From Guadua angustifolia (taxonomy: Eukaryota; Streptophyta; Magnoliopsida; Poales; Poaceae), in the NCBI GenBank assembly GCA_036346375.1, contig CM070517.1, positions 15,541,161-15,605,160 of the forward strand: a DNA stretch of 64,000 bases. Direction: 5' to 3'. A program made the translations under genes and the position numbers. A model generated the notes under the pieces. It did not search any database. It was not told the origin of the DNA and was given only the letters and a program-made list of their open reading frames with translations. This document shows, piece after piece, positions 48,301-60,095 of this stretch (positions are counted from its first letter, which is position 1; each line of letters begins with the position of its first letter).

Positions 48301-49350
48301 TTATTGGTTTTGGATAATTGAGATCACACTTGGTTAGTCTTGCCTCGGTCAACTAAGGACTTAACCTTGCAGCATTTGAACTGAGTCTCTCATACAACCA
48401 CAAGCTCCGTGAATGGGACGGGCTTAGCTGAGTAAACCGGGAAATCTATTATTTGGTACTGCTGTGGTGGTGTGAGGCCCGAGAAGCGGAATGAGAACTC
48501 ACATGGTGCAAGAGGGGGCCCTGGTGTGTAACCAAATCCCTCCAAGTTGAAACCTTAGCGGCAAGATCTGGTTTAGATGGAACTTTGGAAAGGCTTCGCA
48601 TTGTATTTGCCTTGGTGGTATTTGACCGTATCTTGTGGGTAAAGTGTATAACCTCTGCAGAGTGTACAACCTATTCAATAGCCGTGTTTCACGGTAATGA
48701 GCATCGCCTGATTACGGTCAAGGGTTAGATTTTCATGGAAATGAATTGTTTATGGAAAATGCTTGGGGTTGGTAATGAGGAACTTGACATAGGATGGAAA
48801 TATGATTGTGATTAAAATGTTTGTGAAAGCTACTATTCTTATTATCGCTTTGTCGCTTTGCAAATTATTACCGTTATTCTTAAATGTCAGATCGCTTCAT
48901 GAACCATAGCCTATCCTTTGTACTAAGCCATGCATGTAGAATATTAGAATTGCATTCTCAGGCATGACTTGCCGAAAGTGCTCAAAGTACTCACCCCACA
49001 ACAACACAACTTCAGCTTGAAGAAGAAGCAAACCCCGCCAGAGGAGGAGTATCGAGGAGCCGACAAACTAGGAGCGAGCCTGGGCCGGTTGTTCGTGGCA
49101 AATTGGTTGGCGCCACGAGTTTATTTTATTTCCGCCGATTTGAATATTTTAATAATCCTTCGCCCTGCGAGGCGTATCTTTGTAACTTGACCATAAGGTC
49201 AATCAACTAGTTGAGTATTTAATTAAAGTACTTATTATTTCATTGGATATGTCTGTGATATGTACCGATGTTGAAACTGTGTGCACTAGCGTGATCCTGG
49301 ACTAGTGCTGAAACACAGAGGGTCCGGATTTGCAAATTCGGGTCCCGACA
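45371..49350 (+). repeat. 5' LTR of Tekay-like element
   Basis: 3980 bp, longer than the 3' LTR (3072 bp) mainly because of the 914-bp nested solo LTR at 45956-46869. The first 330 bases match the 3' LTR except for one copy of GGATTTATTT. A TATA-like CTATTTATTG lies at about 45850. The GC-rich part (45700-47500) yields many short false frames. Confidence 0.95.
45956..46869 (-). mobile_element. Solo LTR nested in the 5' LTR
   Basis: Present in the 5' LTR and absent from the 3' LTR, where ...CGGCCACCCGCCGAAG is continuous. It is flanked by CCACC at 45951-45955 and 46870-46874. On the minus strand it starts TGATGAGGACATCACTCC and ends CCCTTTCACCATC, lacking the expected final A. It is the same family as the LTR at 964-1860. 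Its first part still encodes the end of a gypsy polyprotein (GPITKHEHG, then in another frame CENGMLPNDIIDYIVLRNFG). So in this family the LTR begins inside the pol ORF. Confidence 0.85.
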
Positions 49351-49354
49351 GAGG

Positions 49355-49371
49355 TGGTATCGAGCCATACC
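49355..49371 (+). other. Primer-binding site, tRNA-Met type with a base missing
   Basis: TGGTATCGAGCCATACC begins four bases after the 5' LTR. The usual plant site is TGGTATCAGAGC, so one A appears to be missing. Confidence 0.8.
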
Positions 49372-49558
49372 GATCGTAGGATCGGCCCTTAGTTAGAATG
49401 GTCGAGTGAGGATAAAACTATTTTCTAAAAGCTAAAATGTGCCAAGATGATAATTCAATCTCGACTTATCCCTTCTCTTCTTTCATACCCCTTGCTGAAC
49501 TTAACACATATTTGCTGTGTTTAAAATATCCGAGTCTCACGTGAGTGTCCTTTGGCAG

Positions 49559-50209
49559 ATGAGGATGATCCACTCTTTTGGTGAGCGCACTGGAGGGTAC
49601 GCCGCGGAGCTTTGGCGTATGATGCAGCTGCTTGGAGGATATGACAGGCCGATCTACCGAGGGACTATCGTGGATCGGGCAGATTGATATTGCCTCGATG
49701 TCACTATCACGGTTTACGCCGATAGGGCGAGGGCGAGCCGTCATATCCGTATCACAGCCCAGAGGTTGTCATTTGACGCTGGGATTCAGGAGACATCGCG
49801 GCTCGGGCGATGAGGCGATTGCTCGCACTCTACCCCTGAGAGTTGGATGGCACAAGTTTCGCCACCACCCACGAGAGACACTCGCTACAACCGGAGCCCA
49901 TCGAGGAGGAGGATGCCACGATCACCCACCGCCGATATGTTATCGCCAAGAGGATGCTATCGACAAGACGGTTCAGAGCCGCAGAGGTCTCGTGACGAGT
50001 TCACACAGCTTAGGGCTCATCTCAAGCAGATTTGTGAGTACTTGGCCCACTCTATCCAGAGGATTGGGGAACTGGAGACAACAGACGGACCAGAGCCGAG
50101 CTGGCTGGAGCTACACGACCCAGATCCGGAGGAGCCACAAGAGAGCCGCAGCGAGCCAGCTGGAAGTGAAGTTGGAACCAAGGGAAGTGAAGCGAGCGAA
50201 GGGAAGTGA
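49559..50209 (+). pseudogene. Leader ORF of Tekay-like element
   Basis: MRMIHSFGERTGGYAAELWR starts at 49559. It is broken by a stop after IVDRAD, then shifts to TVYADRARASRHIRITAQR and LSFDAGIQETSRLG, then to QLRAHLKQICEYLAHSIQRI near 50010, a helical stretch. It matches the minus-strand copy at 39936-40358. The position before gag and the conservation between two copies suggest a real element protein; I do not know its role. Confidence 0.65.
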
Positions 50210-50612
50210 AGCCGAGCTGGGAGGTTGAGCCGGCAGGAGGCGATCCAAATGGAGGATCGCTGGGATAGGTTTCAACCCGCACCAAAGACACCGGTATCCA
50301 CCAGGAGTTCCTGGGGATGGCTCGAGGAGTGAGCGTTAGGATTAGCAGCTGAGACTCTCGCTGAGTCGCTTCTTGGAATAAGAGTCACCCTTAGAGGCGC
50401 TTTGACTCTGAGTGTTAGCTCGGTTTGCTTCTTTCATGCTTAGAGTGATCGGTATGTGTTGCAAGGCCTTTAGGCATTGTGAGCAACCATACCCAGATAT
50501 TAATAAAGTAATAAAGTTAGATTTTGTGTTACACCTTCGCTCTCGCGATAAGTACTCTATTACTTGTCTATTCTTATTTCCTCTCGCCTCTAAACCATGG
50601 AGCAATCGGCAG

Positions 50613-51640
50613 ATGGTGAACACCCGTGGAAACCAAGGAGGAAATGGAAGTGGTTCTCGCCACCGAAACATCGATGATGAAGGACAAGGACCCCAACCAA
50701 AGACCACCAGCTTGATATGCGAACTTTGGGGCCTTTATTGCTGCACGCACCCAAGCATGCATGCCATGATGCAGCAGATGCAAAGAAAGTCATCGCCTGC
50801 CGCCGCCGCCTAAGTTAACTAAGTCAACCCAAAGGCAGAGGCCACACTCGAGGTCAGTCGGAATTCATGAGGGCACGACCGCCACATTTTCGGGAATGCC
50901 AATCCATTGGAGGCAGATGATTGGTTGAGGACAATAGAGAGAAAGTTGCACATTACCCAAAGGTGAAGGAAATGAGACGGTATTTATGCCTCTCATCACT
51001 TTGAAGGAACCGCAATTAATGGTGGGAAAACTATCACGCTCAGAGCACCCACAGACATCACCGAGGAGTTCACGCTTGCTTTCGCAATATCATGTGCCCA
51101 AGGCATCATGGAGCTGAAAAAGGAGGAGTTTAGGCATCAAGCAGGCAATCAATCGGTGTCTCGAGTATCTCAATAAGTTCACGCACCGCACGCCACGCAC
51201 CGGGATGTAGCAACGGATAAGGCCAGTGCGCTGATTCATGAAGGGATCAATTCAGATCGCAGTGGGACTCATAACCCACACCTTTCCCGATTTTCAGAGC
51301 TAGTGAACAAGGCGCCGATGTTGGAGGACAAGCGCAAGGAGCCGGAGGACAACCGAAGAGCAGATGGCACACAGGAGCACGCCAGGAGCGCAGCGCTTGA
51401 GGGTTGCACCAAACCGCTTCTTCAGATTTCAGCCAAGGAATGTGATGACGACGCCGCCACCAAAGACCAAGACCGCCGGACAAAATTTCCAAACACCAAC
51501 ACTGGCTTGGGAACGCAACAGCAGAAGCCAAGAATGGTCAGTGAGGCGTTGTTACGCTCAGAACGAGCCGGCACTTCGCCAATTATTGTCCTAAGAAGGA
51601 GGAGGAGGACACCGCCGCTTCAGCCTTGGAACTACTCCAA
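50613..51640 (+). pseudogene. Gag of Tekay-like element
   Basis: Starts MVNTRGNQGGNGSGSRHRN, the usual MVNTRGN-type start of this gag, with a methionine/glutamine-rich stretch (MHAMMQQMQRK). The capsid block NPLEADDWLRTIERKLHIT is at about 50907-50962, YASHHFEGTAI near 50980 and GIMELKKEEFRHQAGNQSVS near 51100. A remnant of the zinc knuckle, RHFANYCPKK, is near 51570-51600, with its first cysteines lost. Several frameshifts and stops occur. Gag would coat and package the RNA. Confidence 0.8.
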
Positions 51641-51741
51641 CGAAGACACTCGCGCCAGAGCAAGCCGTGGAGCTACACAACTGAGCTGCCCCACGATCGT
51701 GGTAAGAGGCGAGTCAATCATGTCACCGCCGATGCAAAGCA

Positions 51742-52150
51742 GTAACACATCGGACGTCAGACGGGTAAGTTACTTGTCAACTCAAGACTGCAACAGCTTT
51801 TATTTGATTCTCGAGCTTCACATTCGCTTGTATCTCGGATTTTGCTGTGAACAATGGGTTGAAAATGGTGAACCTTAGGCATGTATTGCTAGTATAATCC
51901 CGGGATCGTAACTCCGATCCGATGTAGGATGTTCGGGGTAAAGTTGTTTATAGATGGAACGGAGTTCCTAGCAAACTTAGTGGTGTTGGATACCCGCATC
52001 TTAGATGTTATTTTGGGAATGGATCGGTTGTCTAAGCACAAGGTTGTGTTAGACCGACTAAGAGTCATATCACGAGAGTCCTTGTGGGAGAAAAATAGAG
52101 TTTCAGTGCAATCGCCGCTCGATGGACAGCTTGATGGTCAATAGTGTGAA
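51742..52150 (+). pseudogene. Aspartic protease of Tekay-like element
   Basis: The active-site stretch reads LFDSRASHSL (Asp codon at 51806). The family has DSGAS, so the catalytic-loop Gly is changed to Arg. After a frame change the second half reads VKLFIDGTEFLANLVVLDTR and ILDVILGMDRLSKHKVVLDR (51929-52060), the usual ILGMDWLSKH block. Would release mature gag and pol; inactive as written. Confidence 0.8.
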
Positions 52151-52186
52151 GGCCAAAGATAGAAGACGTACCATTGTCGAGAATAC

Positions 52187-53030
52187 TTGATGTATTTCCA
52201 GAGGATTTACCCGATGCCACCAGACAGTGACATAGAGTTTGTAATCGAGTTAGTACCGAACAAATTTCCGATAGCTAAGAGACCCTATCGGATGTCAACC
52301 GATGAGCTGGTCGAAATGAAGAAGCAGATTGAGGAGTTATTAGATAAGGGATTTATTAGACCTAGTTCGCCGCCATGGGGAGCACCGGTTCTATTTGTCA
52401 AGAAGAAGGATGAAAGTTATCGGATGTGTGTGGATTATCGAGCACTAAACGAGGTCACTATAAAGAATAAGTACCCACTACCCGTGATCGATGACCTATT
52501 CGATCAGCTTGAGAGGAGCCGAGTTTTCTCCAAAATTGACCTACGATCGATATCACCAAATGAAGATTAGGTCGGAGGATGTCAAGACCGTGATTTTCGC
52601 CAAGATATGGACACTACGAAGTTCACAGCTATGTCTTTTGGCTTGACAAATGCACCTGCATATTTCATGAACATGATGAACAAGGTTTTCATGGAATACC
52701 GGATAAGTTCGTTGTTGTGTTCATAGATGACATTCTAGTTTACTCCAAAACAAGAGAAGAGCATGCCGAGCATCCGGGCTAGTTCGAGAGGTTAAGAGAG
52801 CAAGAACTTTTCGCTAAGTTTAGCAAGTGCGATTTCGAAGAACAAAGTGGAATTCCTTGGACATGTAGTGACCGCCAAGGAGTCGCAGCTTGATCCAAGT
52901 AAGGTGGAAGCAAGAGTTGCATTGGGAGCCACCCAAGACGGTGACTCAAACAGTAGTTTTTGGAATGGCCGGTTATTACCGCCGATTTATTGAAGGATTC
53001 TCTACGATTAAGTAGACCCTTACGCAATTG
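52187..53030 (+). pseudogene. Reverse transcriptase of Tekay-like element
   Basis: The open part 52187-52570 has DIEFVIELVPNKFPIAKRPY, KKQIEELLDKGFIRPSSPPW, YRMCVDYRALNEVTIKNKYP and KIDLRSI, RT domains 1-3. After a frameshift and stop near 52567 come AMSFGLTNAPAYFMNMMNKV (52629-52688) and FVVVFIDDILVYSK (52708-52749), with the catalytic FIDD aspartates intact. Then EVPWTCS-type shifted sequence and the PSKVEA block near 52900. Would copy element RNA to DNA. Several one-base indels break the frame. Confidence 0.9.
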
Positions 53031-53079
53031 TTGAAAAAGGAAAAGAAGTTTGCGTGGACGCCGGAATGTGAGCGGAGTT

Positions 53080-53490
53080 TTCAGAGTTGAAGAAACGCTT
53101 GACAACGGCACCGCTGTTAGTTCTACCGGATTTAAGCCGAGCTTTGATATATATTGTGATGCATCGCGCCAAGGGCTAGGATGCGACAATGCAAAAAGAA
53201 AGGTCGTCGATATATGCGCCAAGGCAGCCGAGGCCGCATGAGGAGAACTATCCAACACATGACTTGGAGTTAGCAAATGTGGTACACGCCTTTGAAGTTA
53301 TGGCGGCACTATCTCGATTGGAAACAGATGTGAGGTGTACATCGACCATAAGAGTCTTAAATATATATTTACTCAATCGGATCTCAACATGAGGCAGAGG
53401 AGGTGGTTGGAATTAATTAGGATTATAACTGGGATTCATTATCACCCGGGAAAGCCAATGTGGTGGCCGATGCTTTAAGTCAAAAAGCCA
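53080..53490 (+). pseudogene. RNase H of Tekay-like element
   Basis: FDIYCDASRQGLGC (53143-53184), with the first catalytic Asp in CDAS, then in another frame PRQPRPHEENYPTHDLELAN, with the conserved HDLEL. TDHKSL (seen as shifted VYIDHKSLKYIF near 53335-53365) and the H-HPGKANVVADAL block near 53440-53480 follow in other frames. Would remove RNA from the RNA:DNA hybrid. The frame is broken repeatedly. Confidence 0.85.
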
Positions 53491-53599
53491 TTCGTGAACA
53501 TGTTGGTGGAAGCAAGTCGTTGAGTTATGCAAGGAATTTCGTGGTCAAGCCGAAGTTGTGCCTAAAGGATTTATAGCCGCCTAGAAGTGAAGCCTACTC

Positions 53600-55020
53600 G
53601 AAGATCAGATTCGTGAAGAATGTAAAGACGATGTCAAGATTCGAGAATTAAGTCCAAAATGGAGGAAGGCAAGGCGAAGGATTTCAAGCCGATGAGCAAG
53701 GTACATTGTGGATCAAAATCGATTTGCGCATCGCACAAGAAGGAACTCAAACAAATTGATTTCGAAGAAGCTCATCACTCCAAGTACTCCATTCATCCGG
53801 AAGCGCTAAGATGTACCAAGACCAAGGAAAGATTTTGGTACAAGCATGAAGTGTGAAGTTGCAGAGCATGTTATGCAGCGACATATGCCAAAGAGTCAAA
53901 GCAATACATCAAAGGCCGCAGGGTTGCTATAGCCATCAAGATACCCGAGTGGAAATGGGAGGAAATCGAATGGACTTCATTATCGGTTCACCGAGGACCC
54001 GCACAGGTATGACTCCATATGGGTTATAGTGGACCTGTTGACCAAGGTCGCCCACTTCATACCCAAGTGAAAACTACCTACTCGGGGGACCGCTTAGCAG
54101 ATTTGTATATGTCAAGAATTGTGTGTCTCGCATGGAGTTCAAGAAAATTGTATCTGACAGAGGTACTCGGCCACCTCAAGATTTTGGGATAAGTTGCATG
54201 AGGCCCTAGGGACCCGCTCTGAACTTCAAGATCGCATATCACCCATGCATGATGGGCAAACGGAAAGAGTTAACCAGATATCGAAGACATGTTGAGGGCA
54301 TGTGCAATGGCTTATACAACTTCGTGGATAAGTGTTTGCCATATGCCGAAGTTTAGCTATAATAACAGACTACCAGCAAGTCTGCAGATGTCACCATTTG
54401 AAGCGCTTATATGGAAGACCTCGCTTAACGCCGTTGAACTGAATGAGACCGAGAACGCCATATGTTTGGGCCGATATTCTCCGAGAAGTCAAGAGCGATA
54501 GCCGTGATCGTGGAAAGGTTGAAAATAGCACAATCAAGACAGTAAGAGTTACGCAGATAATCGCCGCAGGATTTAAGCTTTGAGCTCAAGATTTTGTGTA
54601 TCTCGTAATTACACCACTCAGAGGAGTTAAGAGGTTCCACACTAAAGGGAAGTTAGCACCAAGATATGTTGGTCCGCTCAAGATCCTAAGTCGAGAGGCG
54701 GCGAAGCGATCACCGGAGTTACCGCAGCCTTTAGCAGAGTGCATGATGTGTTCCATGTGTCACAATTAAAGAAATGCCTCCGGTGCCGAAGAGCAAATGC
54801 CGTAGAGTCTGGCCGAGTCAGCAGGAGGATTTGACTTATAAAGAGTACCCTGTGAAGATCTTGGATACTAGGGATCGAGAAACGAGAAATAAATCGAATT
54901 CGCTTCTCAGAGAGTTTAGTGGAGTAACCATTCCGAGAGCGAAGCAACCTCGGGAGCATGAAGAAGACCAAGCAGAATTCCAACCTATTCCTTGTCACTT
55001 TAATCTCTGGGTCGAGATTC
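53600..55020 (+). pseudogene. Integrase with chromodomain-like tail
   Basis: Core pieces are PEWKWEEI (53952), then in shifting frames MDFI-GSPRT, WVIVDLLTKVAHFIP (54020-54068), the VSDRGT block (54150) and HPCMMGKRKELTRYR-like remnants of the DGQTERVNQ block (54240-54280). ACAMAYTTSW and QMSPFEAL are at 54289-54420. YVGPLKILSRE (54666-54700) is the DNA-binding part. 54846-54960 (YPVKILDTRDRETRN...REH) resembles the linker and chromodomain tail of chromoviruses, too eroded to judge histone binding. Inserts element DNA into the genome; broken here by many stops and frameshifts. Confidence 0.8.
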
Positions 55021-55024
55021 CGCT

Positions 55025-55034
55025 AAGGGGGAGG
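55025..55034 (+). other. Polypurine tract
   Basis: AAGGGGGAGG, ending two bases before the 3' LTR start at 55037. This is the usual plus-strand DNA primer place. Confidence 0.85.
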
Positions 55035-55036
55035 TT

Positions 55037-58000
55037 TGTAACACCCCAATTTTTGCTTTTATTGCATTTAAATGGTATTTTGAATTTTGGGAATTTCTGG
55101 AATTTATTTGGATTTATTTGGATTTATTTGGAATTATTTGAATTTATTTTGAATTAAGCCATTTATCAAATTAATTAAATAATGGAAAATTTAAAATAAA
55201 GTTTTGCTGAAAATATTTTATTTGAGTCACAAATGTCTTAAAATATTTATGAGAATTTTTCCAGAATTTTTCTAGTATTTTTGAAGCCCCAAAAGAATTA
55301 TTTGATTTTCGGGAATTATTTTTAATCGAAAAGGAATTAAAAATCCGGATGAATAGTGTTGGGCCGAGTACTGTGCGGCCCGTTTCGGAAAACCCTAGCG
55401 CCATGGCCGTCCGATTTTCATCCAACGGTCCACGTTGCGCCACGTCGACCAACCCTATTCATCACGGATTCACCGCCGCCACCTGCGTAGGGCCTCGGGC
55501 TCCGCTTTTCACGGACGCCGAGGGGCTATTTATTGCGCCGCCACCCGGTTAGATCTCCTCCGCGCCGCACCCGCCAGACACTCCACGCCGCCGAGACGCC
55601 GCCGCCGCAAGAGCTCGCCGGTTCCCGGCCACCCGCCGAAGTTCTTGCGCTGCTTGCCGCCGCCGGCCATTCTCCGCCGCCGCCTGCCACCATCGGACTC
55701 ACTCGCTGCCGCTGCCGAGGGCTACTTTTCACGGAGAAGCACGGAACGCCATACCGCGACGCCGTTGCCTCCGCCCGGCCGAATCAAGCCGCCACGAACG
55801 CCGCCGAAGTTTCATGAAGCCACCAAATGGACGATCATCATCCGATCACGAGGTGAGCCCACGCCGCTTTAGGAACAAGTGAACCCCATCTTCTAACCTC
55901 CGCCGTTAGATGTAGATCTAAGGGCAGCCGTAGTGCCACGCCGCCTCTCAGGCATGAGACGCCGACAAGGCGGGTCCCGCATGTCGGCCGCCGACCGACG
56001 AGCGATCGCAGCACGTCACCGACGACGCGACCCACATGTAAGTCGCACCGAGCATCGCTTACACGAGACGCCGACAAGATGGGCCCACTTCGCCACCAGA
56101 CGCACTGCGGCGTAGACGTTACCCCGACGCCATGCCGACGCCACGTGGGACCCACTTGTCAAAGAGATAGCCGAGTCGTGGCCGACGCCACGATGACGCT
56201 ATGCCGACGCCATCACGGAGCCGGTTGGGCTGACGCCGCAGGCCACGGTCACTCTCTGGTGGCGACACGTGTCACAGATGACGCAATAATTAATTTTCCG
56301 AAAAAGAAAATATTTATTTAATTCGGTTTATTGATTTTAAATGTATTTTGAAACTTCAAATGCTTATAACTTTTATGCTTTTAACTCCGATTTGAGTGAT
56401 TCCAATTTCTATAAATTTGTAAAATCAAGCTCTTTCTGTTTATGAATTTTATTTGAATTTTAGGCTTGAGTTGCTCTTCTGTTTTATTTATTTATTGCTA
56501 TTTATTTGCATTACACGAGACGTTGAAGTGCCCGGAAGGCTTCGAGGAGAAGTTCTCGACCAGAGCAAGTTCAGAACCGTAACCAGACTTTTTGAAGGCA
56601 AGTTGTGTTTGATCATGTTGAACCTATTAGAGCAAATTAGTTTGATTTAAACTATTGCATGCTAATTTGATAGAAATGAGTTTGAATAAGTTTTGGGATT
56701 AGCTAAAATGCCTAGTTGTCAGATGCTACCTTGTCGATATAATTGTAGGCCATGAATCTTTGTCACCCTAGGTTATGGATTAATAGTTGACATTAATAAT
56801 TTGCCAACATGGGGTGAGTAGACCAAGTAGTATGCTTAGCCCCGCCACGTGACATTTCATGATTTTGGAATACCAAAGTGAATATTGACTTAATGAGATA
56901 TTGAACATGCTTTGTGAATGAGACATGTGTTATTGAGTTGATGATGGCACGTGGTGCAATGGTAAAGAACCGGTGGGAAAATGATTTAGACCGGCAAATG
57001 GCAAGATTGTTTCGTGGGCCAAGAGTGGCAATCGGGCGGTCGATTTGGTTTTTATTGGTTTTGGATAATTGAGATCACACTTGGTTAGTCTTGCCTCGGC
57101 CAATTAAGGACTTAACCTTGCAGCATTTGAACTGAAGTCTCTCATATGTACCCACAAGCTCCGTGAATGGGACGGGCTTAATGAGTAAATTGGGAAATCT
57201 ATTCTTTGGTACTGCTGTGGTGGTGTGAGGTCTTGAGAAGCGGAATGAGAACTCACATGGCGCAAGAGGGGGCCCTGGTGTGGTAACCATCCCTCCAAAG
57301 GTTGAAACCTTAGCGGCAAGATCGGGTTTAGATGGAACTTTGGAAAGGCTTCACATTGTTATTTGCCTTGGTGGTATTTGATCAGATCTTGTGGGTAAAG
57401 TGTATAACCTCTCGCAGAGTGTACAACCTATTCAATAGCCGTGTTCACGGTAATGAGCATCGCTTCGTGATTACTGGCCAAGAGTTAGATTTTCATGAAA
57501 ATGAATTGTTTATGGAAAATGCTTGGGGTTGGTAATGAGGAACTTGACATAGGATGGAAATATGATTGTGATTAAAATGTTTGTGAAAGCTACTATTCTT
57601 ATTATCGCTTTTGTCATTGCAAATTATTACAGTTATTCTTAAATGTCAGATCGCTTCATGAACCATAGCCTATCCTTTGTACTAAGCCATGCATGTAGAA
57701 TATTAGAATTGCATTCTCAGGCATGACTTGTCGAAAGTGCTCAAAGTACTCACCCCACAACAACACAACTTCAGCTTGAAGAAGAAGCAAACCCCGCCAG
57801 AGGAGGAGTATCAGAGGAGCCGACAAACTAGGGAGCGAGCCCAATCGGGCTGTTCGTGGCAAATTGGTTGGCGCCACGAGTTTATTTTATTTCCACGATT
57901 TGAATATTTTAATAATCCTTCGCTCATGAGGCGATCTTTGTAACTTGACCATAAGGTCAATCAACTAGTTGAGTATTTAATTAAAGTACTTATTATTTCA

Positions 58001-58108
58001 TTGGATATGTCTGTGATATGTACCGATGTTGAAACTGTGTGCACTAGCGTGATCCTGGACTAGTGCTGAAACACAGAGGGTCCGGATTTGCAAATTCGGG
58101 TCCCGACA
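55037..58108 (+). repeat. 3' LTR of Tekay-like element
   Basis: 3072 bp, TGTAACACCCC...CCCGACA. Colinear with the 5' LTR except for the 914-bp nested LTR and many short indels in GC-rich places. Followed by GCCCA, the target duplication. Confidence 0.95.
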
Positions 58109-58113
58109 GCCCA

Positions 58114-58750
58114 GAAATGCCAACTGAGTCCTTTGCAATCTCCTTACCTGCAAGCATGGAACTCGGCACGGAGAAGAAACCAGTTGGGAGACCAAGGCAA
58201 GACCTAGAAGCACTCGGCGCAGATCATAGCCTGGCCAAAGAACAACCATATGGGCGACAACTCCATCGCAGAGCACTCGGGGGCTACTGTGGAGTATATG
58301 ATCCTTGGGTATATGCAAGGCAGGCCGGGTGAATCATTCAAGGAAGGATGGGCCGGGTTGATAGCATGAAGAAGGCTACCGCTTGGGCTACTTCCAACAT
58401 GTGCAACACTAGGACTCTAAAGATAGAAACCAACCTTGTTTTGGTTGGACACGGTTATAATCCTAACCGTAATCACGTTGTGCGGATAAGGAAAGAGATG
58501 TAATCTCCATCCTGTAGACCAATTAGGACTCTCCTTTGTAACCGCACCCCTGTACTATATAAAGAAGGGTAAGGTAGCGTCATGAACATGAGAAGAAGAT
58601 CATCTACAATAGGTTAGAAACATATAATCCCAGAGCACAAGACTAGGGTATTATCTCCTCCGTAAGAGCCCGAACCTATATAATTCTTGCGTCTTGTGCT
58701 ACCATCGAGTTTAGATCCAGCACCTTGCCCCATTTTCATTATTGCCGACA
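58114..58750 (+). mobile_element. 3' end and LTR of Tat-like element
   Basis: 58114-58287 continues the 44186-45370 sequence across the inserted element. A Tat-type tract CTCGGGGGCTAC (58276-58287) precedes the LTR, TGTGGAGTATATG (58288) to ATTGCCGACA (58750), 463 bp. The LTR has a TATA box (TATATAAA, 58556) and a termination-like end (GAGCCCGAACC). The 5' LTR and pol are not in the window. Confidence 0.65.
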
Positions 58751-60040
58751 ACAAACATCGACAATGGTGCAGTGGTCAAGGACATGAGGCACGCAAAGTG
58801 ACTTGTGTCCATTTGCAAGCAAGGACAATTCAGGGGAGTCTATACACATAAGAGGTTTGGTGGCATGTCATTAGGGCCATATGGAAGGTGACAATATATG
58901 GGCAATGCTTCGAGGCAACGGAAAAGACCAGCCATGGGGCAAATTGGTAATTTGCCTATTATCGAAGATGAAGATAGTTTGGAAAACTGCGGCAGTAGCC
59001 TAAGTGGTTTAAGCCAAGCCAAAGAGGGTGTGGACATGAATTCGGGCTCATGGAGCAAATTGGAGCATCATGTGAAGGTCACTTTGAAAAGCATGTGTGT
59101 AAGTGTGTAAAACCCATTGTACGTTGGGTTAGCAGGTTAGCCCATTTAAATGTGGATGATATCCACTTGTGTAACTGGTTAGTTTTGCTTCCTCTATATA
59201 AGGGCTTGAGAAGTATAAAGGGAGCCAAGCTCTAGAAGGATTAAGATTTTCACAAGATTTTGGTTTTCGTGTGTGTGAGTACTCTTGGAGAGCTTTGCCC
59301 TCATTGGAGATGCATTGTAATCATCTCTCTTGATCTGAAATGAAAGTCAAATTTGTGCTTAATATCTTGTTGTCCTTCTTTCTTGACTTTTGATATCTTT
59401 TGTTGGTTTCTTTCTCCTTATTGTGCGTTGCCAAGGATGGATGAATCCTCTATAGATCACATCCCAATCATCTAAGCAAGCTCTCTCGTGATCATTAAGA
59501 GATTTCACAAGAAAACATCTTTTGACTTGAGAAGGAAGGATTCATGTAGATTGTGTTCTTTAGCATTTTATGGTTGGTTCCTTGGTGTTCTTGCTTTCTA
59601 GACATGTGGTAGATCATCTCAATCATCAAATCTCCACGAGCAAGCTTAGGGTGAAGATTTTGCATTTTTTCTATTTTTGGTGGAACCTTCGCTAGATTTG
59701 AAAATGTCTAGAACTTTGATGTCAATCCTTGCGATTGAAAGTTGGAATAGCTTCTTGACATCCATGCAAAGTTTCACGGGATTTGATCAGCCGTTCTAAA
59801 GTTACACCAATTCTTACTTTTGAATTCATGTTAATATTGCCATTCATCCCTTATTTTACTATTCATCGAGAGTACCAGGTTACTATAGCACGATAGTGTT
59901 GGGGTAGCGCCGCCCTAGGCTAAACTTCTTTGAAAATTTATTTTTTGCTCTTCTTTGATGAAGTGAGGTTTTCAGTGGTTCTTTGAGGGGGAATTTCTTA
60001 TTGATCATTCACTGCTCTGGTCACCATTTCTGATCATTCA
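58751..60040 (+). mobile_element. Probable 5' LTR of Ty1/copia element, start undefined
   Basis: Ends GATCATTCA at 60040, directly before a tRNA-Met-type primer site and copia gag. A TATA box CTATATAAGG at about 59197 and an AT-rich transcribed-like region fit an LTR. The beginning is somewhere after 58750. The 70-codon frame at 58898-59107 is not recognised. Confidence 0.55.
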
Positions 60041-60043
60041 ATT

Positions 60044-60056
60044 GGTATCATAGCCT
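60044..60056 (+). other. Primer-binding site of copia element
   Basis: GGTATCATAGCC (preceded by T at 60043) follows the LTR end, one change from the plant tRNA-Met site TGGTATCAGAGC. Confidence 0.75.
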
Positions 60057-60095
60057 AGTTTTGCTTTTTCTAGATCTTGTCCGGTCTCAAGAGCC

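Larger units (their letters stand above)
45371..58108 (+). mobile_element. Tekay-like Ty3/gypsy chromovirus, both LTRs, GCCCA duplication
   Basis: Ends TGTAACACCCC and CCCGACA, flanked by GCCCA at 45366-45370 and 58109-58113. In order: 5' LTR, primer site, extra leader ORF, gag, protease, reverse transcriptase, RNase H, integrase with a degraded chromodomain-like tail, polypurine tract, 3' LTR. Gene order (RT and RNase H before integrase) makes it Ty3/gypsy. The tail and LTR type suggest the Tekay/Del chromovirus group. It sits inside the 3' region of a Tat-like element. Its coding part is full of stops and frameshifts although the LTRs are alike. Confidence 0.9.
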
